64,000 bases of DNA, from positions 1 through 64,000 of the forward strand of contig NZ_PYGE01000012.1 in assembly GCF_003014555.1 (NCBI RefSeq), in the 5' to 3' direction. The stretch is from Haloactinopolyspora alba (GTDB taxonomy: Bacteria; Actinomycetota; Actinomycetes; Jiangellales; Jiangellaceae). The notes beneath the pieces were generated by a model. That model saw only the letters and a program-made list of their open reading frames with translations, did not search any database and had not been told where the DNA came from. The position numbers and the translations under genes were made by a program. Position 1 is the first letter of the stretch; the number at the start of each line of letters is the position of its first letter. Positions 36,154 to 44,818 of the stretch are shown here, piece by piece.

Positions 36154-36873
36154 GTGCTGCTCGAGAACATCGTCTGGGACGCGCGTGACCCGCACCGGCT
36201 CGGAACCTTCTGGGCGTCGGCACTCGGCGCCGAGCCGTTCACGGACGAGCCCGAGGGTTTCGAAGCCCGGATGATGCTGACCGACGAGGCCTTCCTCGAC
36301 CTGTGCTTCCAGCGCGTCGCGGAACCGTCGCGGTCACCGGCGAGGCTGCACCTTGACCTCCGGGGCGGTGCACGGCAGCAGGAGGTGGTCGGGCGGCTGC
36401 TGTCGTTGGGTGCCGAGCATGCCGACATCGGACAGGGTGAGGTGCCGTGGGTGGTGCTCGCCGACCCCGAAGGCAACGCGTTCTGCGTCATGGAGGAGCG
36501 GGCGGCCTATCAGGCGACCGGGCCCGTCGCGGCGTTGCCACTGGACAGCGCCGATCCGGACCGAGACGCCGCGTTCTGGGCGGCGATCACCGGCTGGGTC
36601 CCGTGGGCGGGAGTCGACGGTGTGGCGACGTTGCGGCACCCCTCCGGCGCCGGACCGCTCCTGGAGTTCTGCCCTGAGCCCGAGCCGAAGTCGGGTAAGA
36701 ACCGCGTGCATCTGGACGTGCGCCGCAGTGCCGACGAGGGTGACGTGACCGAGCGCCTCGTCGAGATGGGTGCGAGCACGCTCAGCGGGTACGAGGGCCT
36801 GCCCTGGCGGGTGTTCGCTGACCCTTCCGGCAACGAGTTCTGTGTGCTGGATCCGCCCCGGCAACAGGCGTGA
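36154..36873 (+). CDS. VOC-family protein with two glyoxalase-like domains
   Basis: 239 residues. Two tandem halves show the same ending: WVVLADPEGNAFCVME (about 101-116) and WRVFADPSGNEFCVLD (about 219-234). Such double VOC proteins bind metals or small antibiotics; the function is unknown. GTG 36154 is preferred because it opens LLENIVWDARDP, the first strand. Confidence 0.82.
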   Translation: MLLENIVWDARDPHRLGTFWASALGAEPFTDEPEGFEARMMLTDEAFLDLCFQRVAEPSRSPARLHLDLRGGARQQEVVGRLLSLGAEHADIGQGEVPWVVLADPEGNAFCVMEERAAYQATGPVAALPLDSADPDRDAAFWAAITGWVPWAGVDGVATLRHPSGAGPLLEFCPEPEPKSGKNRVHLDVRRSADEGDVTERLVEMGASTLSGYEGLPWRVFADPSGNEFCVLDPPRQQA

Positions 36874-36961
36874 CACCCCCACCGCCTGGAGCATTGAGGA
36901 CGTCGGCAGTCATGCCGGGCAGTCTTCCATGAGCAGGATGCCCTGTTCGGCAGTGTCGGCG

Positions 36962-37366
36962 TCAGGCCGGCGGGTACAGCACGTCGGCGGGAGCGGTGTC
37001 CACCACGTCCCGCGCGGCGCGGGCGAGGCCGGCGTCCAGGGTGACGAACGCGTCCGCCTGAAGCCGGGTGAGCGCGAGGTACTCGGCGGTGAACGTGCTC
37101 GGCCACCCGAGCTGGTCGGCGATCTGCCATGCGACGTTCTGCAGGACGCGGTCTCCCAGCAGCCTGATCCGCATCGCTCTGATGCTGGCGAGCCGTTGGT
37201 CGGCCGTAGCCTTGGTCAGCTCGCCGCGTTCGGCGGCTTCGTGCAGAAGCGACAGTGTCTGCGAGCGCAGCAGGGTCGGGGCGAGCAGTTCGTGCTCGCC
37301 CGGAGGGTCGACCTCGTCGCCCGCGAGCCGGAGAGCGACCCCGGCGTCGATCACATACCTGGTCAC
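36962..37366 (-). CDS. orphan PIN-domain protein
   Basis: 134 residues. The acidic residues are at MTRYVIDAG (D7), the helix with LHEAAERGE, and TAEYLALTRLQADAFVTLDAGLA. It resembles VapC-type toxins, but no antitoxin gene lies on either side. Either the partner has been lost or it acts alone. It is divergent from a VOC gene. Confidence 0.75.
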   Translation of the reverse strand: MTRYVIDAGVALRLAGDEVDPPGEHELLAPTLLRSQTLSLLHEAAERGELTKATADQRLASIRAMRIRLLGDRVLQNVAWQIADQLGWPSTFTAEYLALTRLQADAFVTLDAGLARAARDVVDTAPADVLYPPA

Positions 37367-37437
37367 GGATCGTCCTTACTGCTCGAACGTGGAGTTCGAC
37401 AGTATCGGGGTGGCATCTCGCTGGCTAGACTGCGCGG

Positions 37438-37839
37438 ATGGAGTTCGCGGACCCGCAGGTGATCCTCTTCGTCGCCGACTGTGAAGCGGCGGCACGCTTC
37501 TACAGCCTGTTCGGCTTCGAGGAGACGTTCCGCTCGAGCCCGCAGGCGCCGGTGAAGATCGAGATGACGCTCGGCGGGTTCGGTCTCGGCCTGGCGCTTC
37601 CGGGACCTGCTGCCGACAGTCACGGCATCGTGCCCGTCACGTCCGGGCACCGCGCGTGCATCACGCTCTGGACAGACGACGTCGAGGGCGCCTACGCGGT
37701 GGCGTTGCGTGAGGGAGCCGCTGATCACACCGGGCCGCATCCGTTCCTGGACGGGAAGCTCCGGGTCGCGTTCGTCGAGGATCCCGACGGGCACCCGATC
37801 CAGCTGGTGCAGCGGGTCACGGAACCGGCGGCCGGCTGA
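37438..37839 (+). CDS. VOC-family protein, single domain
   Basis: 133 residues. MEFADPQVILFVADCEAAARFY and the ending RVAFVEDPDGHPIQLVQ are typical of a glyoxalase/bleomycin-resistance fold with metal ligands at the last Glu or Gln. Substrate unknown. Only a 71-bp gap separates it from the divergent PIN gene. Confidence 0.82.
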   Translation: MEFADPQVILFVADCEAAARFYSLFGFEETFRSSPQAPVKIEMTLGGFGLGLALPGPAADSHGIVPVTSGHRACITLWTDDVEGAYAVALREGAADHTGPHPFLDGKLRVAFVEDPDGHPIQLVQRVTEPAAG

Positions 37840-37934
37840 CCCTCGCATCGGCTCGTTGCGGCCGCGAGGCGCGGTGTGGACCCGCCCGCCGTGCACACCT
37901 ACGATCATGCGGCATGACGACGGTGGCTCAGTTG

Positions 37935-38070
37935 CCGACGTCGACGGTCGGCCGAAGTCGTCCGGTCCGCCGGGCGTCGGCAATGCCCACACGTCGTAGA
38001 GCTTGAAGTCGGGGGCGATCTCGTGGATGCGCCACGGCCGACCGGAGTACGCGGAGTACGGAAGCTTCAT
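37935..38070 (-). pseudogene. truncated DUF2867 gene
   Basis: Starting at 38070, MKLPYSAYSGRPWRIHEIAP and VWALPTPGGPDDFG match the N-terminus of actinobacterial DUF2867 proteins. The similarity then stops and the frame runs on antisense to the VOC gene. About 45 of an expected 150 or more codons remain. The ATG overlaps the TetR stop (ATGA), so the intact gene was once coupled to that regulator. Confidence 0.6.
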
Positions 38071-38735
38071 CTCGTCGGTCTCCGTCCTTCGGTGCCGGGT
38101 TCGAGGCCGAGGACGCCGGCGACGGCGTGCGCCGCGAGCTCCTCGTCGTGCGGTGCATCGCCGGCCAGCGACATCACGGTTCCTTCGAGGGCGCCGACGA
38201 AGGCGAGCGCGAGGGTTCGTGCTGGTGCACCGGACGGGATCGTGCCGGCGTCCTGTCCGGCATCGATGAGGCGTGAGCATTGCTCGACGAGTCGTTCGTA
38301 CCCCTCTTCGATCGCTCGCCCGATCGGATGGTCCTGCCCGGAGAACTCGAGCCGCAGCGCGATCGCCACCCGCGCGATGTCGCGGCGGCAGTAGACGGCG
38401 TGCCCGCGGGCCAGCGTCAGCAGCGCGGCGACGGGGTCGGCCTCCTGATCCACGAACCTGCCCACCTCGTGCGCCCAGGTCTCGAGGACCCAGTCGCCGA
38501 CGGCCAGGGTCAAGTCCTGCTTGTCCTTGAACAGGTGGTAAAGCGCCCCGCGGCTGTAGCCGGCGTCGTTGGCGACCTCTTCGAGAACCAGGTTGCCGTA
38601 GCCGTAGCGGGAGAGGCCGCGTGCCGCCGACTCGAGGAGCTTGTCACGCGTGCGTGCCCGGCGTTCGGCCTGGGTGCGCCGCCCGGGTAAGCAACGCTGG
38701 GGATCCGCCGGACCGGCATCGTCGTCAGGCGGCAT
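38067..38735 (-). CDS. TetR-family transcriptional regulator
   Basis: 222 residues. The helix-turn-helix lies at about 25-70: TRDKLLESAARGLSRYGYGN, VANDAGYSRGALYHLFKDKQDL. The C-terminal domain contains the dimerisation helices. The start overlaps the upstream DUF2867-type gene by 11 bp, so it is the second gene of that operon. The likely operator is at 39213. Confidence 0.9.
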   Translation of the reverse strand: MPPDDDAGPADPQRCLPGRRTQAERRARTRDKLLESAARGLSRYGYGNLVLEEVANDAGYSRGALYHLFKDKQDLTLAVGDWVLETWAHEVGRFVDQEADPVAALLTLARGHAVYCRRDIARVAIALRLEFSGQDHPIGRAIEEGYERLVEQCSRLIDAGQDAGTIPSGAPARTLALAFVGALEGTVMSLAGDAPHDEELAAHAVAGVLGLEPGTEGRRPTR

Positions 38736-39177
38736 GGTGCCCCGGGTTCTCGCCGCGGTCGGGGGAACTGGTGACGATTTGCCGTGCGGACCGCCGGTGG
38801 GCCGGCCCGATCAGTGCCCAGACGAGACGCGACAGCACCGGACGCTGGTGGGTGAGCGCGGTCGTGAGCGTCCGCCGTGTCGGCTCGACCTTGCGTCCCA
38901 CGAGCACCACGTGCGACAGCGGCAACGACATCTCGAGGTGGACGACGTCCGGACCGGACTCGATCACCTGCCATTCGCTGAAGCCCAGCATGGAGGTGAT
39001 CCGCCGCGCCCACGGCGGCGACTCCGATATGCCGCCGCGTAGCCACGTTTCCGGTGGGTGCGGGTCCGGTGCGGGCAACCGGACCTCGAACGCGTCGGTG
39101 TAGTCGTACCGGCGAGCGGTGGCGATCGGGTCGGTTACCTCGACTCGGCGCGTCCGGAGTGCGGTCTCGTCCTTCAT
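38725..39177 (-). CDS. DUF2867-family protein
   Basis: 150 residues. ARRYDYTDAFEVRLPAPDPHPPE, WARRITSMLGF and VVHLEMSLPLSHVVLVGRK fit DUF2867, a small SRPBCC-like family of unknown function that often sits beside TetR genes. Leading the operon with a TetR gene suggests control by a small molecule. Confidence 0.7.
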   Translation of the reverse strand: MKDETALRTRRVEVTDPIATARRYDYTDAFEVRLPAPDPHPPETWLRGGISESPPWARRITSMLGFSEWQVIESGPDVVHLEMSLPLSHVVLVGRKVEPTRRTLTTALTHQRPVLSRLVWALIGPAHRRSARQIVTSSPDRGENPGHHAA

Positions 39178-39212
39178 GTCGCGGATCCTCCTCGTACCGA
39201 AACCCTGCAACG

Positions 39213-39234
39213 ACATACGTCCATGTCTGTATGT
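39213..39234. promoter_or_regulatory. probable TetR operator
   Basis: ACATAC (39213-39218) and GTATGT (39229-39234) form a dyad with a 10-bp spacer, 36 bp upstream of the DUF2867-TetR operon. AcrR-like TetR proteins recognise similar ACATAC/GTATGT sites. The remainder of 39178-39404 shows no gene. Confidence 0.5.
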
Positions 39235-39404
39235 GAGCCAGGGTCGCCGGCGTGGCGCCCGACCGGCTTCCCCCACAGGAGGGATCACGGCCACACCTTC
39301 GGGGGTGCCCCGGTCGGATCGGCCGGCCGCGGCCACCGGAGGGTGAGACGCTTCCCCTGCGCGAGGGAGGCGAGCACACGGGAACGGCAGCGACGCTGTC
39401 GTGC

Positions 39405-39983
39405 ATGAGTGCCGAACACACACCCGCACCGCCTCGATGGGCCGTGGTGGCCGCCTGGCTGGTGCCGCTGACCATTCTGCCGTCGTGTGTCTGGCGGGTC
39501 ACCGAACTGTGGACCGCTGACGATCTGTTCAGCGGCGGTGTCCGGCACCGGCTGGTCGATGACGGCGGCTGGTACCTGATCGTGCTGAGCGGGCTCAGCC
39601 TGGGCTTCGGTCTGCTGACATCGGGTCTGGTACAGCGGTGGGGCGAGATCGTGCCGCGATGGATCCCGGTGGTCGGTGGAAGGCGTGTGCCGGTCCGTGC
39701 CGCCACCGGCGCCGCGATCACCGGCGCCTGCCTGGTGATGGCGATCTTCCTTTACGGGACGTTGAACTACGCGTTCGGCTGGGTGGAACAGGGCCCGGTG
39801 CTGACCGGCAGAGCGAGCGGCGACCATGCACCGCCGGGAGCCGGAGTCGCGGTCTTGTACCTCCCGCTGGGGGCGTGGGGGCCGCTGCTCGTCGCTGTCG
39901 CGCTGAACTACCGCCGTCGGCGGGCGGCCGCGACCCGGGGCGGAAGCGGTGCAATGGGTCACGAGGCAACGTCCGCCGCGTGA
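39405..39983 (+). CDS. four-helix integral membrane protein, function unknown
   Basis: 192 residues with four predicted membrane helices: about 11-30 (AVVAAWLVPLTILPSCVWRV), 53-75, 99-123 and 145-170. No conserved motif is recognised. The C-terminus is basic. It probably shares the divergent control region at about 39213 with the TetR operon, and may be its target. Confidence 0.65.
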   Translation: MSAEHTPAPPRWAVVAAWLVPLTILPSCVWRVTELWTADDLFSGGVRHRLVDDGGWYLIVLSGLSLGFGLLTSGLVQRWGEIVPRWIPVVGGRRVPVRAATGAAITGACLVMAIFLYGTLNYAFGWVEQGPVLTGRASGDHAPPGAGVAVLYLPLGAWGPLLVAVALNYRRRRAAATRGGSGAMGHEATSAA

Positions 39984-40066
39984 ACGTGCCGTCGTGCGAC
40001 GCGGACGGACCGGCGGACGGCGAAATCGGCTCGCTCGGAGACCGCGTGCATCCATAAGGTACCGAC

Positions 40067-40669
40067 ATGCCAGACACGGTGACGGCCATGCCCGGGGCCA
40101 AAGAGACCCTGAAGTCCTACCTGCAGGCCCAGCGCGAAGCGATGCTGTGGAAGCTCGACGGGCTCGGTGAGCGCGACCTCCGCTGGCCGCACACACCCAG
40201 CGGGACGAACCTGCTCGGGCTGGTGAAGCACGTCGGCAGCATGGAGTTCGACTACTTCGGCGGGGTGTTCGGCCGGCCGTCTCCCGAGCCGCTGCCGTGG
40301 CTGGCCGACGAGGCCGAGGACAACGCCGACATGTGGGCGACGGCGGATCAGTCCCGCGAGTGGGTGGTCGACTTCTACCGCCGTTCGTGGGCGCACGCGG
40401 ACGCCACCATCGACGCGCTGAACCTGGACGCCGCGGGGCACGTCTCGTGGTGGCGCCCGGCGAGACGTGACGTCACGCTGCACCAGATCCTGGTGCACAT
40501 GATCGTGGAGACGTCCCGGCACGCCGGGCACGCGGACATCCTGCGTGAGCAGATCGACGGCGAGATCGGGCTGTGGGCCGGCAACACCAACATCCCCGAC
40601 CACCAGAAGCAGTGGTGGGCCGACTACGTCGAGACGCTTCGGCGCACCGCCGAGCAGGCGTCCGGATAG
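40067..40669 (+). CDS. DinB/DUF664-family protein
   Basis: 200 residues. LKSYLQAQREAMLWKLDGL, GLVKHVGSMEFDYFGGVFG and ILVHMIVETSRHAGHADILRE give the three His ligands of the DinB four-helix fold (near 53, 144 and 152). Members bind a metal and are thiol-transferase-like; the substrate is unknown. Confidence 0.85.
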   Translation: MPDTVTAMPGAKETLKSYLQAQREAMLWKLDGLGERDLRWPHTPSGTNLLGLVKHVGSMEFDYFGGVFGRPSPEPLPWLADEAEDNADMWATADQSREWVVDFYRRSWAHADATIDALNLDAAGHVSWWRPARRDVTLHQILVHMIVETSRHAGHADILREQIDGEIGLWAGNTNIPDHQKQWWADYVETLRRTAEQASG

Positions 40670-40782
40670 CGGCTACGTCGTCGTCGGCCCGCCCCCGCCG
40701 GAATGGTTAATTCTGCGGATGTGGCCGCCCACCCGGCGCCCTAGCGTGTGCCGGAAGGTACAGCGACGTATGGGGGGACACC

Positions 40783-41877
40783 ATGACGGCAACCGATCTC
40801 GCGCCGGAGCAGAGCCCGCTCGATCAGGAGAAGGTGGAAGCCTTCGCCGGCCGGATGCTCACGACTTTCACCGATGCGTGTGCCGCGCTCATGATCAGCA
40901 TCGGCCACCAGACCGGCCTGTTCGACGTCCTCGCCGGTACGGGGCCGGCGACGAGCGAGCAGATCGCGCGGGCCGCGGGGGTGAACGAGCGCTACGTCCG
41001 CGAGTGGCTCGGCGCGATGACGACCGCCAAGATCGTCGACCACGACCCGGACGAGGGCACCTACCGGTTGCCCGCCGAGCATGCGGCGTCGCTGACCAGG
41101 GCCGCGGGCCCGGACAACCTGGCGACGCTGACACAGATGGTGTCGATGCTCGGCGAGGTGGAGCCGGCGATCGTCGAGTGCTTCCGGAACGGCGGCGGTC
41201 TGCCGTACTCCGCGTACCCGCGGTTCCATCGCTTGATGGCGGAGAACAGCGCCCAGGTCTTCGACGCCTCCCTGCTCGACGTGACGCTGCCGATGGCCCC
41301 CGGCGTCGCCGATCGGCTGCGTGCCGGCGCGGACGTCCTCGACATCGGGTGCGGACAGGGACACGCGATCAACCTGCTGGCGCAGGAGTTCCCGGCCAGC
41401 CGGTTCACCGGCTACGACTTCTCCGACGAGGCCATCGGGCACGCCCGCGAGGAGGCGGGGGCGCTCGGACTGACGAACGCGACGTTCGACGTCGTCGACG
41501 TCGCCACGATGACGGACGCGGACTCGTACGACCTCGTCACGGCGTTCGACTCGGTGCACGACCAGGCGGACCCGGCCGGTGTGCTGGCGGCGGTCGCTCG
41601 GGCGCTGCGGCCGGGCGGCACGTTCCTGATGGTGGACATCAAGGCGTCCAGCAACGTCGCGGACAACGTGGACTCGCCCCTGGGCACCTTCTTCTACACG
41701 GTCTCGACGCTGCACTGCATGAGTGTCTCGCTCGGTCTGGACGGCGCCGGACTCGGGACGGCCTGGGGGCGTCAGCTGGCCGAGTCGATGCTGCACGACG
41801 CGGGATTCACCGACGTGGCCGTCGGTGAGATCGAGGCCGACATACTCAACTACTACTACGTGGCGCGCAAGGGCTGA
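40783..41877 (+). CDS. methyltransferase with N-terminal winged helix
   Basis: 364 residues. A winged-helix dimerisation domain (about 40-110: [34 protein letters not shown]) precedes a class I methyltransferase core with [28 protein letters not shown] and [12 protein letters not shown]. This layout is found in small-molecule O- or N-methyltransferases. It is preceded by a gap with no other gene. Confidence 0.85.
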   Translation: MTATDLAPEQSPLDQEKVEAFAGRMLTTFTDACAALMISIGHQTGLFDVLAGTGPATSEQIARAAGVNERYVREWLGAMTTAKIVDHDPDEGTYRLPAEHAASLTRAAGPDNLATLTQMVSMLGEVEPAIVECFRNGGGLPYSAYPRFHRLMAENSAQVFDASLLDVTLPMAPGVADRLRAGADVLDIGCGQGHAINLLAQEFPASRFTGYDFSDEAIGHAREEAGALGLTNATFDVVDVATMTDADSYDLVTAFDSVHDQADPAGVLAAVARALRPGGTFLMVDIKASSNVADNVDSPLGTFFYTVSTLHCMSVSLGLDGAGLGTAWGRQLAESMLHDAGFTDVAVGEIEADILNYYYVARKG

Positions 41878-41884
41878 GCAGCCC

Positions 41885-41911
41885 GGACCGCCGTCGCACG
41901 GTCGACGGTCC
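41885..41911 (+). terminator. possible terminator after the methyltransferase
   Basis: GGACCG (41885-41890) pairs with CGGTCC (41906-41911), and CCGTCG (41891-41896) with CGACGG (41903-41908) in an alternative fold. It lies 8 bp after the stop codon. Confidence 0.4.
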
Positions 41912-41977
41912 GGTGACCACCGTCGTCGTGCCCCTGCCGTGCGCTCGTCGGCCGGTGCAATCGTTGCATCGGTTCTC

Positions 41978-41994
41978 GCATCGCATTATGATGC
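41978..41994 (+). promoter_or_regulatory. promoter/operator of the VapBC-type pair
   Basis: GCATC (41978-41982) and GATGC (41990-41994) form a dyad that overlaps a -10-like TATGAT (41987-41992). Transcription would start at about the antitoxin ATG (41999), so the message is probably leaderless. A VapB dimer bound here would cover the -10. Confidence 0.45.
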
Positions 41995-41998
41995 AGTT

Positions 41999-42229
41999 AT
42001 GCGAACGACGGTCGACCTTCCGCCTGCCGCGCATCGGCGCGCTCGAGAGATCGCTGTACGTAGTGGGCGATCGTTGTCGAGTGTCGTGGCTGACCTCGCA
42101 CTGCGAGGGTTGGCGGCGGCCGAAGACGAGCAGCAGTTGATCGCCCATCACACGACAGGATTCCCCACGGTGAGCGTGGGACACAGCGTCGATGCCGAAG
42201 ACGTGGCGACGTTGTGGGATGACGAATGA
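41999..42229 (+). CDS. vapB: VapB-type ribbon-helix-helix antitoxin
   Basis: 76 residues. MRTTVDLPPAAHRRAREIAVRSGRSLSSVVADL is an RHH DNA-binding domain; the acidic C-terminus (DAEDVATLWDDE) should contact the toxin. The stop overlaps the toxin start (ATGA). Confidence 0.85.
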   Translation: MRTTVDLPPAAHRRAREIAVRSGRSLSSVVADLALRGLAAAEDEQQLIAHHTTGFPTVSVGHSVDAEDVATLWDDE

Positions 42230-42648
42230 GCGAATCGTCGTCCGCTGAACTCAGTTATCTGCTGGACGCCAACGTGCTCATCGCGCTTGCTGTGCGCGAT
42301 CACACGGCGCACGAAGCAGCGCACCGATGGCTCGCCGGCGTCGGGCAGATAGCTCTATGCCCGATTACGGAGGGCGCGCTCGTGCGGTTTCTGCTGCGCG
42401 AGGGCGAGTCGGCAGTTGTGGCCCAGGAAGCGATCAGCGCGATACGCAACATGCCGCGATGCGAGTTCTGGAGCGACAACGTCTCGTACAGTGACCTCGA
42501 TATGAAGGGCGTCTACGGCCATCGGCAAGTAACGGACTCCTACCTCGTCGGTTTGGCGTCCGAGCGCGTGGTCGGTCGACTCGCGACGTTCGACCGCGCG
42601 CTCGCGGTCCGCCACTCGACGTGGTGTGTGTTGGTGCCGCAAAGCTGA
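42226..42648 (+). CDS. vapC: VapC-type PIN-domain toxin
   Basis: 140 residues. PIN residues: YLLDANVLIAL (D near 14), the Glu in PITEGALVRFL (near 49), VTDSYLVGLA (Asp near 105) and LATFDRAL (Asp near 123). Probably a Mg-dependent RNase held by the upstream antitoxin. Confidence 0.88.
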   Translation: MSESSSAELSYLLDANVLIALAVRDHTAHEAAHRWLAGVGQIALCPITEGALVRFLLREGESAVVAQEAISAIRNMPRCEFWSDNVSYSDLDMKGVYGHRQVTDSYLVGLASERVVGRLATFDRALAVRHSTWCVLVPQS

Positions 42649-42745
42649 CAAGGCTACTCGACGTTGTGATGCGGTGCCTTTCACGGTCACGTCGCGAGGT
42701 GTGCCCGTCGCGGGTCGTCGGCTGCGTTCGTCTGGAGTCGTGATC

Positions 42746-43453
42746 ATGGACCAGCTTCCCCTCGCGGGCCGGGTGGCCGTCGTCACCGGGGTCAGTCGGT
42801 TCCGGGGGATCGGCTTCGCCGTCGCCGCGCGGCTCGCGTCGATGGGTGCGAGCCTGTACGTGCACCACTTCGTCCCGCACGACGACGCCCAGCCGTACGG
42901 CGCGGACACGCTCATCGACGCCGCGCGGCGTGCCTTCGGTCACCTCGACATCCTCGTGTGCAACCACGCGCGCAGCGGCTCCGACGGGACGCTCGTGGCG
43001 ATGACCGCATCCACTCTCGACGGACATTGGCAGGTCAACACTCGCTCGACGCTGCTGGCCACGCGCGCGTTCGCGGCGCAGTACGACGGCCGCGACGGCG
43101 GGCGGGTGATCTGGATGACCTCCGGGCAGCAGCTCGGTCCGATGCGCGACGAGATCGCCTACGCCACCTCCAAGGCGGCGCTGGCCGGGATCACCGCCTC
43201 GGTCGCCGACGGGCTCATCGACCAGGGCATCTCGTTGAACACCGTGAACCCCGGGCCGGTGAACACCGGATACCTCGACGAGCAGGATGGCGATCGGTCG
43301 GTCGAGTTCGTCCGGACGTTGCGGGCGAGGTTCCCGGCCGGGCGTCTCGGTGAGCCCGACGACCCGGCACGGTTGATCGCCTGGCTGGTCAGCGACGACG
43401 CCCGGTGGGTGGTGGGGCAGACGATCGACAGCGAGGGCGGGTTCCACCGCTGA
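42746..43453 (+). CDS. short-chain dehydrogenase with an internal deletion
   Basis: 235 residues. TGVSRFRGIGFAVAARL (cofactor loop), NTRSTLLATRAFA, the catalytic WMTSGQQ Ser and YATSK are present. Between QPYGAD (about 54) and TLIDAARRAFGHLDIL about 30 residues expected for this family are missing, the stretch holding strand 3 and the adenine-contacting Asp. The frame is intact, so the product may be stable but altered. A GGAG ribosome site precedes the ATG by eight bases. Confidence 0.8.
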   Translation: MDQLPLAGRVAVVTGVSRFRGIGFAVAARLASMGASLYVHHFVPHDDAQPYGADTLIDAARRAFGHLDILVCNHARSGSDGTLVAMTASTLDGHWQVNTRSTLLATRAFAAQYDGRDGGRVIWMTSGQQLGPMRDEIAYATSKAALAGITASVADGLIDQGISLNTVNPGPVNTGYLDEQDGDRSVEFVRTLRARFPAGRLGEPDDPARLIAWLVSDDARWVVGQTIDSEGGFHR

Positions 43454-43460
43454 CGACGGC

Positions 43461-44702
43461 TCACGACGCCGTGGCCCGCGAACCCGTCGTGGCGGCCACG
43501 GCGCCCGCCGTGACCAGGATCGCGACGGTGACGCCGAACGCCGTGGTCCCGGCCGCCAGCCCGACCGCGTCGCTGAGGTAGCCCGCGCCGACGGGAAGCG
43601 CCCCGGCCATCAGGTAGCCGCCGGCCGTGAGGGCGGCGTTCGCTTCGGCCAGCCGGGCGGAGGGGATCCGCGAGCTGAGCGTGCCCAAGGCACCCAGCTG
43701 GGCGGAGCCCTGGCCCAAGCCGGCCAGCACCGCCGCGACCAGCACCAGCGTGACGGAGCCGGTCGGCACGGCCAGGATCAGCGTCGTCATGCCGGACACG
43801 GTGAGCGTGGCGCCGAGCCGGAAGAGCGTGGGAACCGTCAGGCCGCGCGCGGCGAACTGGACACCTGTGGCCGCGGCGAAGAGGATGAAGATCGTCCCGC
43901 CTGCGACGGTTCGGTTGCTCGTGTGTAGCAGGTCGGCGAGCAACGACGGACCGAGCGAGAGCACGAATCCGGTGGCGGTGATGGCCGGGGCGAAGACGCC
44001 GAGGCCGAGCAGCAGACCGCGCCGGTGCGGTCGCGGCGCTGAAGGGATGCGCGGGCGGCCGGTCCCGGCGACGTGCGCGGCGGGACGGTGCAGCGGCATC
44101 CGTAAGACCACTGGGAAGGCCGTGACCAGCAGGGCGATCTGCAGGACGAAGACGCCGACCGTCGGCCCCGGCAAGGTCTCGGACAGGATGCCGGAGAGCA
44201 TCGGACCGAGAGCGGCGCCGCCGACCATCGAGGCCGACGCGACGAGCCCGCCGAGCCGCTTGCTCCCGGCCGGCGCGAGATCCGACACGGCGGCCAGGCC
44301 GGCCGAGAGGAACGCGCCGACGGTGACGCCGCTGAGCGTCCGCGCCAGTGCCAGTGCCGGCACGGAATCGGCGGTGGCGAACAGCGCCGCGGCGACGATG
44401 CCCAGCGCCAGTCCCGGGAGCAGAACCGGCCGTCGGCCGATCCGGTCGGCGAGCGAGCCCGCGCCGATCAGCGTGCCGAGCAACCCGACGACGTAGAAGG
44501 CGTAGATCAGGGTGAGGGTGGCGGCGGAGAAGCCGAGCCGGTCCTGCCACACGACGTACAGCGGCGCCGGCTCGTTGGACAGGGCGAGCGCGACCACGAC
44601 CGGCCAGGCCGCGAACCACATCCACCGGCGTGACGTCGGCGGATGCGGGTCCGGGCGGGGCGGTTGGCCGCACGCGCGGGACGTGTCCGTGTCGGTGGTC
44701 AT
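43461..44702 (-). CDS. MFS transporter
   Basis: 413 residues and 12 predicted membrane helices. The loop 2-3 motif is GAGSLADRIGRRPVLLPG. Probably a drug or metabolite exporter; substrate unknown. It is divergent from an ArsR-type regulator across 116 bp with two operator copies, and converges on the SDR gene. Confidence 0.87.
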   Translation of the reverse strand: MTTDTDTSRACGQPPRPDPHPPTSRRWMWFAAWPVVVALALSNEPAPLYVVWQDRLGFSAATLTLIYAFYVVGLLGTLIGAGSLADRIGRRPVLLPGLALGIVAAALFATADSVPALALARTLSGVTVGAFLSAGLAAVSDLAPAGSKRLGGLVASASMVGGAALGPMLSGILSETLPGPTVGVFVLQIALLVTAFPVVLRMPLHRPAAHVAGTGRPRIPSAPRPHRRGLLLGLGVFAPAITATGFVLSLGPSLLADLLHTSNRTVAGGTIFILFAAATGVQFAARGLTVPTLFRLGATLTVSGMTTLILAVPTGSVTLVLVAAVLAGLGQGSAQLGALGTLSSRIPSARLAEANAALTAGGYLMAGALPVGAGYLSDAVGLAAGTTAFGVTVAILVTAGAVAATTGSRATAS

Positions 44703-44756
44703 GCGTCGCTCCTGGGCGGGACGGAGGTGGGCTGAAGTTCGAGTGAAGGCGCACAA

Positions 44757-44806
44757 GTACGAGAAGAGTCGTACAGCATCTCTGTTGTACGATGCAAGTC
44801 GTACAA
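44757..44806. promoter_or_regulatory. two tandem ArsR operators
   Basis: GTACGA-N6-TCGTAC occurs at 44757-44774 and again at 44787-44804; the second is extended to TTGTACGA/TCGTACAA (44785-44806). The centres are exactly 30 bp apart, about three helical turns, so two dimers would sit on one face. They fill the gap between the MFS and ArsR-type starts. Confidence 0.75.
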
Positions 44807-44818
44807 GGAGGAGCGACC

